From Actinernus sp. WN-2022 (Eukaryota; Cnidaria; Anthozoa; Actiniaria; Actinernidae): 64,000 nucleotides of DNA. The notes beneath the pieces are model-generated. The model was not told where the DNA came from and did no database searches. It worked only from the letters and a program-made list of their open reading frames with translations. A program made the position numbers and the translations under genes. Location: assembly GCA_030867875.1 (NCBI GenBank), contig JAOWCC010001501.1:23185036-23249035 (forward strand), given 5' to 3'. How positions within the stretch are numbered: the first letter of the stretch is position 1; every line of letters begins with the position of its first letter. Below are positions 12,101 to 24,100 of the stretch, piece by piece.

Positions 12101-15100
12101 AAGATTTCCGAATCAAACTCGACTTCGTCTCGGTAAATATTCACTTCGACTTCAGTGAATAATTGTTAAATATGCAAAAAATATACTAAGTTAAACGTAA
12201 TAATGTCATTTTTGGGGACCAAGTTAGATTAAAATTTAAGTCAGATTTCAGAGAAATCGAATCACGTTTGCTTCTTTCCTTATTTTTATGATTTTTAAAT
12301 GAAAAGCAAACGTACTCCAGCGGTTTGGCACTACGCGTTTATTTCCGCTCGTATTGTTGGCCGCGGCATTAACTTTCCGTCGTCATATTTCCCTTGGGCC
12401 AAATTCACTCAACAAGTTGTTGCCTGCTGACAGGAGTTGAACGGATACAGTGCGTTTTGTGGACTGTCACGTAATAACTGTTTTCATTTTTTCCGCATCC
12501 GTATCCACTGAAATCGCGCGCTCTGATTGGCTGCGACGCGGTCCGATTTTTTCTCATCCGGACCGGCTAATTCCAAAGTTTTTCAAAATCAAAAAGGTTT
12601 TGACGTATTTGGGCAAAGAAAACTTAGTGCGTCTTCTTAGTTCGTCTAGTATAAAAGCAGGCACAAGACGCATTATGCGACTGGAGGAACTAAGTTCGAT
12701 AGTGCGTCGTTTTAGACGGATTACCCAACTTAGTTCGTCCAGTCGCATAATGCGTCTAAGTGCCCGTTTTTATACAAGACGAACTAAGAAGACGCACTAA
12801 GTTTTCTTTGCCCAAATACGTCTAGACGCATTATGCGTCTGTATTATAAAAACGACCATTCTCACGTAAAGTACCCTAGAATTGAACACATTGTATTGAA
12901 AGCCTTTCAAAAAGGGAAAACTGCAGAAAATTGCCAGTGATTTGGGTGAAACAAAGATCGCATTATTTACGGGCCGAGAGGTTCGTATAGAGAAGGCCGA
13001 GGGCCGTATTCAAGACCGAGGGCAAAGTGTTCCTCCATACGGACTGACCAAGGCCGGTAAATAACGTTTTAAATTTCCAATCAATTCAATTTATTGTACT
13101 TGCTTTCGTTAATTCATGATCAGTCGCGCGCTCGCACAAGAAGCGATACATTTGTCATTCTTGACCGTCATACAGCAGTAGTTTAAATGGACCTTAACAG
13201 TTCTATATAACAGTCCTGATCACTTATTCTTAGTATCAGTTTACAACTCAGAATTCTACGTATTTATACTAGAAATCAGACCTGGGGCCAATTCAATAAA
13301 AGTTTTCCACGTATATTTTACAAATCTGGCCATTGTTTTGAGCTAGACTGAACTAATAAATAAAAAGCATTCATGCCTCCTTCCCTCCCTCCCTCCCTTC
13401 CTCCCTTCCTTCCTCTCTCCCTCCCTTCCTCCCTCCTTTCCTCCCTCCATCCCTTCCTCCTCCCTCTTTCCCTCCCTCCCTTCCTCCTCCCTCCCTCCTT
13501 CCCTCCCTTCCTCCCTCCCTCCATCCCTTCCTCCTCCCTCTTTTCCTCCTCCTTTCCTCCCTCCATCCCTTCCTCCTCCCTCTTTCCCTCCCTCCCTTCC
13601 TCCCTCCCTTCCTCCTCCCTCCCTCCTTTCCTCCCTCCCTTCCTCTCTCCATCCCTTCCTCCTCCCTCCTTCCCTCCCTTGCTCTTCCCTCCCTCCTTCC
13701 CTCCCTCCCTCCCTTCCTCCCTTCCTTCCTCTCTCCCTCCCTTCCTCCCTCCATCCCTTCCTCCTCCCTCTTTCCCTCCCTCCCTCCCTCCCTTCCTCCT
13801 CCCTCTTTTCCTCCCTCCTTTCCTCCCTCCATCCCTTCCTCCTCCCTCTTTCCCTCCCTCCCTTCCTCCCTCCCTCCCTTCCTCCTCCCTCCCTCTCTCC
13901 CTCCCTCCCTCCCTTCCTCCCTCCATCCCTTCCTCCTCCCTCCTTTCCTCCCTCCATCCCTTCATCCTCCCTCTTTCCCTCCCTCCCTTCCTCCCTCCCT
14001 TCCTCCTTTCCTCCCTCCCTTCCTCTCTCCATCCCTTCCTCCTCCCTCTTTTCCTCCCCCCTTTCCTCCCTCCATCCCTTCCTCCTCCCTCTTTCCCTCC
14101 CTCCCTTCCTCCCTCCTTCCCTCCCTTGTTCTTCCCTCCCTCCTTCCCTCCCTCCCTCCCTCCCTTCCTCCCTCCATCCCTTCCTCCTCCCTCCTTCCCT
14201 CCTTCCCTCCTTCCCTCCTTCCCTCCTTCCCTCCTTCCCTCCTTCCCTCCTTCCCTCCTTCCCTCCTTCCCTCCTTCCCTCCTTCCCTCCTTCCCTCCTT
14301 CCCTCCTTCCATCCCTTCCTCTTCCCTCCCTCCTTCCCTCCCTCCCTCCCGTAAGTCATGATCTCAGTAATTGTACACTCACGTGATGGTCTAATCTGTA
14401 ATCCACGAAGAAAGTTATGGACCAGTCCAGCCCTCCCCTCTCTCGTCTTAAACACTTGAAACTTGTCGATACATTTGTCAACTATATCAACAAGTTTACC
14501 GCTGCTTTCGTGATTGTCGTCGTCGGGCTGAGAGGGGTCTTTATCTTGGGCTTCTTTGGCATCTTTGTCGTCACCATTCGATTGCTCATCGTCGCTGTCT
14601 TCGTTGTTCTGGTGATCAATGTCTTCCGAGGCGACCATTTCCTCTGTGTTGCATGAAATGCCGGTTATATTTTAAATAATATTGTCTAAAGAAGCCAATT
14701 TGTTTTGCTGTCACAATAAAACTTTACTGTATTACTAACATATCATGCACTTTATCCCATTCAGATCAGATCCTCGATCGCAAAATTGGTCCTTGTAGAA
14801 CTAGAACAAATGCACTTATAACCGAAATTTTGGAACATTGAACATTTTGGAGCATGTTCTTTTCTTTGTGTGTGCATGCGTTTGCAAATGTAACTGTGTT
14901 TACATTTATATTGTATATATGATTGACTTCTGTGTATCTATACAGTTCACCTATTTATATACAGCTATTTCAATTAACGTTGTCTGGAAGATAGGGAATA
15001 GGACATTAGGGAATTGGATATTATGGAATAGGGCATTAGGATATTCCAAGACCGAAATGAATTATGGTTACGAGTTATACGACCTGAAGACTTAGTCGAC

Positions 15101-18100
15101 TTAGCTCACGGTTTATTAATCCACTTTTAGCCTGTACAGCTGTCCGACAATGCCATATTCCCTAATACCCTATCCTCTAATGCCTTATTCCCTAATACCT
15201 ATTCCCTAATGCCATATTCCCTATCTCCCAGACAACAATAATTCAAATAGATGTATAGGTTTACATAGTAGTTTTGCTTCCTTTTTATTTAACATCACTG
15301 TAATTACGAGCAATAATGCTATGCACTAGGTTCGATTAGGCAGGTGTTACTCGCCTGATTTGTATCTACTTGTATGAATAAATTTGTTGTTGTTGTTGTT
15401 GCTACATTTCTAGCCAATCAGCGGCGGCATTAATTCGGCTCGTAAAGGACCTTGGGTACAAGATTTTATGGCAAGTTCTGTTACTCGAATATCACGTACC
15501 CAGCTCCTGGCGAAGATCTCCTTTGTTCTCGACACCCTTGATAGCGTCTGTGGGTTCCTTGAGACCCTCATGAAGTACTCGCTGAAGTAAAATGGTGAAC
15601 GCACTCCCCCAAAGGCCTCATGGGAAAGCACAGGGTGTGACAGTTATTCATTTTATAATCACCAAGCTAAATAAATTATGGTATTGTTATAAATAAAACC
15701 CAGACACATCTAGAGCGGCTGTCGATTGAGTGTCGTAAAACTAAAACCAACGTAATTACAGAGCCAATCACGAGCAAGTAAAAACACAATGAGCCAATCA
15801 CGAGCAAGTAAAAACACAATGAGCCAATCACGAGCAAGTAAAAACACAATGAGCCAATCACGAGCTGAAGTAATTCGTGATTGTTTTTACTTGAACCAAT
15901 CACGAGGAAAAGTAACGAAATCTTGGATAACTCCCTAAAACAAAAATTGATTGCGTTACGGACCAAAACAAAGTTTGGTTTTAGTTTAGAACATTGTTGA
16001 CAGCCAACAGTAAAGCTAAGCAAACGCAAAACAGAGGCAATCGCCAAATTACTTTCGACACTCAATCGAAATCCTCTCAGACTGCAGTGTGAATAACAGT
16101 TGATATGTTAATGGTGACGTTTTGAGGAAGTTATTAACATTTTGTTTTGGTAGTTGTCTTGTAGTTGACAAATGACGAGATAGGAAATATGGGTACTTTT
16201 ATCAATACATGGAGTAACGGTCGTCGACAATATTCGAGAATGGAAGGTGGCTTTTTGAGCTCCAAACGCACGAGCTTCTAGGGAGTTCGGGGGCATGCTC
16301 TCCTGGAAAATCTGGAATCCATTTTAATTGGTGGATGTGCGCAAGCACAGAAACGAGTTATTTGGATAGGTGAAATCGCGTCACTAGTCGCTCGCTCACT
16401 CGCTATGGTATTGGCAGGGCAGAGAGTCTGGGAAGGAGATTGAACATAGCAAACGATATTCGTTTTATTCGATATTTGCATATCGATATATTAAAGTGTG
16501 ATTAATCGATGTTTAAATTCATGTGCCAAAGATTCACGATTTCCTCTTCGTTACTGTCTCTATAGTTCTCTTTTGTTTATAACATAAAGATCGTATTCGT
16601 CTAGCCCATGTGGGAGATGTTTGTGTTTAGTCACCGCCGATACTGACGTGAAAGCCCGATTACACCACACTGAATAAACGATGGTGCAATCAGGCTTCCC
16701 CAGTCTCGTGTCCACAGTCTTCCCGTTCTCTGTCACGAGATTGAGGCTTTCCCGACTTGGGATTTATTGGGTTACCATTATCAATCTTTTATTTAACTTC
16801 TGTAGCTATCGGGAGATGAGCGCTAGTTTTTCAGGCTATCGGGAAAGACAATTCACACAGGGCGAATATATGAACTCTTCTCAGATCGCTTATAGAAATT
16901 AGCGGGGGAAACCACAGATAACCCGATAGAACTGATATACAAATCCCGACAAGCTCAGAAGGCAGCCAGTGGAGTTTATAAACCTATATCATTTGAAGAA
17001 AAAAAAATTATACTGGCATATATAAACTAATGGTATACTGCTGTCGAAGTCTTTCGAGTCAATCCACATAAAATGTATCTACAATTACGTATCGTAACGC
17101 TATCAGTAGTTATATGCTCCTGGACAGTCCTGACAAAACGTATGGGCGCTTTTAAAATCCACGAGTTCTCTATTGGGAGGCTATGTTTTAAGATTGTTAA
17201 TTTTCCCGAAAACGCAAATTATTGAATAGGAAAGCACATCAGCATAACCAAGCAACCGACTGTCGGCAAACTCGCAATCTGATTGGCTATGCAGCCACCG
17301 ACTATTGGCAAACTCGCAATCTGATTGGCTATGCAGCCACCGACTATTGGCAAACTCGCAATCTGATTGGCTATGCAGTCACCGACTATTGGCAAACTCG
17401 CAATCTGATTGGCTACGCACTAGGTATCGATAGACGGTAATGTCTAAGAACGAGCGGGCGGGCGCAGACAAAAATCATCTAGAAAATTGTTTATTTTCCA
17501 ACTTTTTTCACAGGTTTTTCTCTATAAATCCACAGTTAAGTTGGAAAGAACCGTAACTTGATTGTGCTATCCCCTCGCCCTTGGTTTTTATCCTATATTG
17601 AATGTGATAATTGACTCCGGCCGATGGAAACCTCAAGCTCACAGTGAATTGTTAAATACAGTACACACACACTGGACATGAGCTATCAAACCTTCTGATT
17701 GGTTCCCTACTACTGGAAACGGGAACCGAATCGCTCGGTACTCAAAACCCTAGCGATTCGTGTAGCCCAGCGGCACTTAGTGAATTCCAGGAGCCAGCCC
17801 CTTCGGGTCCTGTACATGCGGGATTTCAAAGGGACTACAATCTGTTATACATTGCATAGAGTTATACCTTGTAGATACTCCAGCGAGGGCTCATCGAACC
17901 GTTTTAGCAGCCTGCCACAGAAGAACTTGCTGCCAAATGATTCAGTCTTCATGAAGGTGCCATATTTAGTGAATCCGATCTCGTATGGAGAGAACTCAAG
18001 CCACTCTGTGGAAAAGTACCAGACGGTAGTTTACCAAGACATCAAATAGATGTCTGGTGTATGGTTGTGGAGTAGTATACTGGGTGATGGGAAGGGAGTT

Positions 18101-21100
18101 TTACGAAGGAAAACGGAGGAGGGAGGGGTTGTTGTTTTGAGTATGGCACTGAGGTAAGTTGTAGATTAATTTGTGAGGGGGAGGGGTTGTTGTTTTGAGT
18201 ATGGCACTGAGGTAAGTTGTAGATTAATTTGTGAGGGGGAGGGGTTATTGTTTTGAGTATGGCACTGAGGTAAGTTGTAGATTAATTTGTGAGGGGGAGG
18301 GGTTGTTGTTTTGAGTATGGCACTGAGGTAAGTTGCAGATTAATTTGTGTTGAGCGTGTTTCGAAGACATCTAGGCCCAGATGTATCTACCCTACACGCC
18401 GGTCTCTGGGTTCTAGGTTTGCTGGTTGGATAGGATAGTATACGAGGTTGGAAGGGTAGTGACTGTAACTGCGACAGAACAGGCACTTCCGGTTCTAAAA
18501 TGGCGGATCTTTACGAATGAGTGAAGATTGCTGTGTTGTTAACACGTTCGAGTTAGGAGTGACAAAGCATCGGTTTCCTAGCTGCTGTTGGCAACACAGT
18601 ATATGCTTCCATTTTGTCCTAATCTATACATGAAGACATTTCAGAAGTTCAATGCAGGACACGATATCGAATTGGAAGAAAAGGTTCTCTCGTTTATCTC
18701 TGCAACCAAAAAATGGCCGTGACAATGGAAATGCGAAAATAAGTAAAAATGGTATGCGGAAACAAAACTCCTGGTCATTTTTACGACCGTGCGGGACGCG
18801 GGACAAATGAATAGCATCCAGGACTGTCCTGTATAATCCGGGACGGTTGGCAGTATGGTAATCGCTTCTAAAATTCTTACGACGCCATCTTGGATTAGGT
18901 GCGTAAGGCTCTCTCGGTAAGGTTTTCACGGTGGACCTTGCGGACAAGTTTTGGTAGCATACTAACCCGCATTTTTTAGGTTTTTCAGATCTTATGGTTT
19001 CAGTGAGAATAGTCCAATGCGTAGTTCTTGAAAGGTAACCAAGCCTTAGCTTCGCATGGAGGCTGGAGTTGATCCTGCACTGATACAAACCCTCTTGCTA
19101 TGAATATGGGTAGATTGTGATTATCATGCTAACTAGATACAAGCCCTGGAGGATGGAGTTGATCCTGCACAGATACAAACCCTCTTTCTATGAATATGGG
19201 TAGATTGTGATTATCATGCTAACTAGATACAAGACTATAACAAAGCTGAGTCAACTCCAGCCTCGATGTCACCAAAGGCTTGGCTACCTTTCAAAATATT
19301 GGTCAATATAAATTACGAATTTTGAGAAATTCATGGTTACTTAATTTACGTATGCGCCTATTATTTGACCGCTTTTAAAATATATCGCTTACCACAGAAA
19401 GCGTGTGCCGACACGTCCTTCTTTACATGCAGGCACGTGTAAAGCGGAAGAGGCGCGTTCCCATCGACAACCTTTGCCTGTTGTTGGCTTAGTTTGGGCT
19501 CATTACGCTGGGGAGAGAATTGCGCAATGTTATTGACCCGGCATCAAAGCGAGGCTAGTTATCCCAGCTTGTCACAGGAAGCTTAAGAGAAAAACTACAG
19601 TCGATGCCGGAACATAACGTTAATGTCCTTATGACACAGAGAAACACAGCAGTGCGGTACGACAGAAACTGAGATATTTCTGACCGGCTCCAGTTTTAAT
19701 TTTCAATCTCTAGGACAACTATAGCCTCACTCTGATACCATTGTTACCAGACTTCTTCCGACGCTGGCCTGAGATATGAACAAGGTCATATCAGTTCTTT
19801 AAATTTGGGTCCTGTGATCCACTACTTGCAGGCCTGACTCGCTGGTTGGCTCTGGCTTTTACGAACTAGTTTCTTTAAAAAAGACTGCGTGGGTTGGGTT
19901 GTATCAATTAAAAATGATGAGTACAGCCACGGTCAAACGGTACTAACATCTCTTCAACATCGGTACAACATCGGTACAACATCGGTACAACATCGGTACA
20001 ACATCGGTACAACATCGGTACAACATCGGTACAACATCGGTACAACATCGGTACAACATCGGTACAACATTGTTGAAACCGTTTGACATGTTCTGGAAAC
20101 AGTTCCAAGAACAACAAAAACCTCTGAATTTCTAACGGGAGCTGAGGGCCAAAAAGTAAGAAAGGCCCGAAGAAATAAATGAGAGAAGAAGAGGAAGAGA
20201 GAAGGGGAAGAGAGAAGGGGAAGAGAGAAGGGCCTCTGGTCAAATCCGTTGAGAATCTCACTTCCATGCAGAAGCTAGGTTCAGAATTTGAACCTCGTCT
20301 ACGATTGGCTTATCTACTCAGTACCAGGCACAACCGTGAGTACTTGATACATCGACAATTTTCATTGGTCTACCACTTCAAACCGGTTTTATATCTCGTT
20401 GTGTCCAAGATGGCGACTAGCGAAGGAGATGCACAAAGTCAAAATTAAGAGTTTTTGAGTATTTTTTGGGACGCTGTGAAGTTTACATTGGCTTCAAAGT
20501 TTCCGGAGATTACTAAATGGAAGACAAAACAAGAGGAGACACTGTACGAGTTTATAAACCGTAAAGACGTCTTCGCTGTGCTTCCAATGGGATAGGACAA
20601 GTCACTGTTATTTCAAGTCGTCCCTGAAGTTTGTTCTTAAGGATAAGGATAAGGATAATTTATTTAACGTCGTTGACGTTAGGAGTGGTTTTCCAATCTC
20701 CCGAGCCAAAGGCTCATGTAAAAACGCACGACTAATACAGATATATGTTAAAATTATTACACAAATATAGGGTAAGCTATATATTAAGAATATTAAGTCT
20801 AATTACAATTTACAATAAACTAATTATTTAAAAAGCTATTTACAAACAAATGGAAAATAATAATTAATAAAATAATTATTATCTAATGATAACTGGTAAT
20901 CAATAGGGAGTTAAGAGAGACATCTTGGACATTTGCAGCTAGAGGTAGTACTAGTAAGATCCAGATTGAGTAACTGTTTTCGAAATATAGGAAGAGAACT
21001 AGCAGATCTAATTTTTACAGGCAACTGATTCCACATGTGAGAAGCTACGTAATTAAAAGAATTATGCTGGTACATACAGTGATATGAAGGTTGCATAACT

Positions 21101-24100
21101 TTACCTTTGTGGCCTCTTAAGTTATAGGAAACTTTATATTCTTTAAATAGGTCAGAAATATAGGAAGGGCCATTTAAATGTTCTTACATTTATACAATAA
21201 TAACAGAGATTGGACTCTTGAAAGATCTAGGTGACGTGCAATTCTTGGGTTGCAATCATTCCTGAGGGAATACAATCACAAAAGCGTAGCGGCCATCTTG
21301 GTTGGTAGGAACAAAAGAAGCAAATGTGGTTTCTTTTGTTCCTACCAACCAACATGGCCGCCAGTGCAACCCACCAATTGTTCGTTGAAATCAAAACATT
21401 GGTCGTCACAGTGCATCAAACAAGTTTGACGGATTATGGGCCGCAAAACCGGTTTGACTTGCATCGGGTTCAAACTAAACGCATGGAAGTGAGATTATCG
21501 ATGGATTTGACCAGAGGTCGTCGCTTCGCTCCTCGCTGGCGGCGCTTCATGCCTTAACCTCTTAGAACCTCTGGTAGCCAGGGTAAAACAACCATAGGGG
21601 CTAATCAAATTCAGGACCCAGCTAAATCACAGATCGAATGAGAATTTAGCATTCTAATTAAAAATAGCATTTAATTAGAGGTAGAGGTAGGGTCGATTTT
21701 TGTTGAAAAAAAATGGAGGGACAACAAAATAGGCCATTGAAAATGGGGGTTAAAGGGGGAAGGAGCAAAACAGGGGGCATGCAGGGGCATAATATTTCAT
21801 GCTTATTGTCGGGAGAGGGTTATATTTTTTAGACTTTTTCATTTCCTTCTCCTCCCCTCTGCTAATTTATGACCAGTCCTTTATGGGATCAATTTGAAAA
21901 GCTCACTTTAGAAACGAGTAGGGGGCTGGGGCGAGTTCGGTTTCGCAAAGATGCTTGGGATCGTTACTAGGGACAGTTAATTCACTCTTTTCACCTGGTG
22001 GCCATCTTGGATTCAAAGCGAGGCAACCCTTTGTTTTTGCCAGGTGAGCCTCTTTTTGACTATCCCCCACTACGAGGCTGACCTGGCAAAAACAAAGGAT
22101 TGCCTCGCTTTGAATCCAAGATGGCCACCAGGTGAAAAGAGTGAATTGCGATATTTGCCGTGTTTATTCGTATCCTGCAATTAGGGTGTCCCCAGTAACG
22201 ATCCCAAGCGCCTTTGCGAAACCGAACTCGCCCCATCCCCCTACTCGTTCTAAAGTGAGCAATAGAAACTTAGAAATAATGGTGTAGTTTATTAAGCCAA
22301 GAGCCCACAACCAAGAGCGTCCATATCTCCTATATAGATGACACGGCGTTTTCACAAGTTGGGCTATTTTTAGATTATTTTTGCCGCCAATTAGTGGGTT
22401 ACACCAGTGGCGGAACAGAAGATGCCTCATTAGCTTCTTTTGTTATACCAACAACATGCCTGTTACGCTTTTGCGATCTTATTCCCTTAGGAATGATTGC
22501 AACCCAAGAATAGTGGGAAACCGTTCTAAATATATCCTAACTTGTGAAAATGCCGTAGCACAGGTTATGGGCTCTTCATTAAACGCTACCTTCAGTGCAA
22601 GTGACGTGAAAGTACAGAAACGCTTTCGGTCAATACAGATAGCAAGGATGGAAACAGATTACGATCATCAAAAATTCCTTTAAAAAGTTGAGCCAAATTT
22701 TCATGTGTTAAACTGGAGTATTTGCTGACAAGCTCAACTGACATATGGCGCCGCGATCGGGAATCGATCGCGAACAGAGGCGAAGTGGTATATACTTCAT
22801 GATAGTGTTTCGTTCCATATAGTCTCCCTGCATAATACTGTAAAACAGTTGAGAAAATGATTATGCGGGGGACTATATGGAACAAAGCACTACCATGAAG
22901 TATATAGCGGCGAAGTGCTTCCCACGGGTCACAGTACCGCAAGGTTTTATTTTACTTACTCCTTTGAGAATTGTATCGCCCACAAGATAACCAAAGAAGT
23001 CAGTAAAACTAACGGGCTGTCCGTTCTTCTTCTTCTTGCTAATGAGTTGCATGTGTTTATACATCCACGTGGGTTTGACGACCAGCCACACCCAGTTATC
23101 TTTGACGTTCTCTCGTAGCTCGTCAAGAAGGTTTCTCGGATGAAGCGATGGCCACTCGGGATGTGAGTAAAGGCATGATATATACCTGGTAAGATGGTAA
23201 ATTAGGTTTATCAATTTATAATAATGATAAAGTAAGCATCCAGACACAGGGAAACCGCACAGGTAAACATACGCATCTCCCGAGACACGAGCAGCCCACG
23301 TGGATGGAATGCATACCAAAGTACATACTGTACATACGTACATTTAAGTTACTGTACCTTCTACTAAGAATTAAGTTTAGATTTGAGCAAATTTACATTA
23401 TTTGTTAGCAGAGACAAGTTCTGCATTTAGCTCATTCCAGTCAATTATAGTTCTAGGGAAATAGGAGAATTTAAGGCAGTCATTTCGAGGTCTATAGGGG
23501 ATCAGTGTCCACTGGTGTCTTTTCCTAGTTTGTGTCTGAGAGATCTTGACAAAGTCATAAGTCATTGGCCTTTATGGCGCTTAAGTATTAAGATCTATAT
23601 AAGTTTGCTAACTCTTGACAACTTGTAAATTTGCAGTGACACTAACAGCCCAAATCAATGGTCCTTATCAGATGTGAACGTCTAACCATACTCGTGGGGT
23701 ATTCGTTTGGTAATCGTATCGAACTGCTCGTAGGATATTCGTATCGTAGTCGCACCGTCCTCGTATGGTAGTCGTATTTGGTTAGTCGTAGCCGTATTCG
23801 TGGGGTATTCGTTTTGGAATCGTATCGTTCTCGCCTATGGTAGTCGTATTTGTTTCGTACTCGTGGGGTATTCGTTTTGTAATCGTATTGCCCTCTCATC
23901 GTATCGTACGAAGCTCCTAAGCTTTATATCAGGGAAGGTTTGGCTACTTTTCAAAATTGTGGTGGAACTTGTGATATGGCTATGATAAGACATGTATACA
24001 AATGTTCTTGGGTTGCTGAATTACAGAGCCGAGCCTTTATCGAACAGTTAAAGTAATTAAACTGGTTCTACGACTCACCAAGCCGATCCAGACAGTCCAG

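Noticed and set aside
13318..14638. Very long open frames (up to 431 codons) rich in Gly, Glu, Arg or Pro, Ser, Leu
   Set aside because: They come from the pure C/T tract, which has no stop codons. Only the first part of the minus-strand frame (14643-14383) is a real cPLA2 exon.
8099..21096. Active LINE coding capacity
   Set aside because: The two fragments (8099-8344, 20640-21230) keep only C-terminal parts of the reverse-transcriptase ORF.
22592..22942. Minus-strand frame next to cPLA2 exon 8
   Set aside because: Covers a hairpin element and intron; the cPLA2 frame ends at the GTAAGT donor at 22959.
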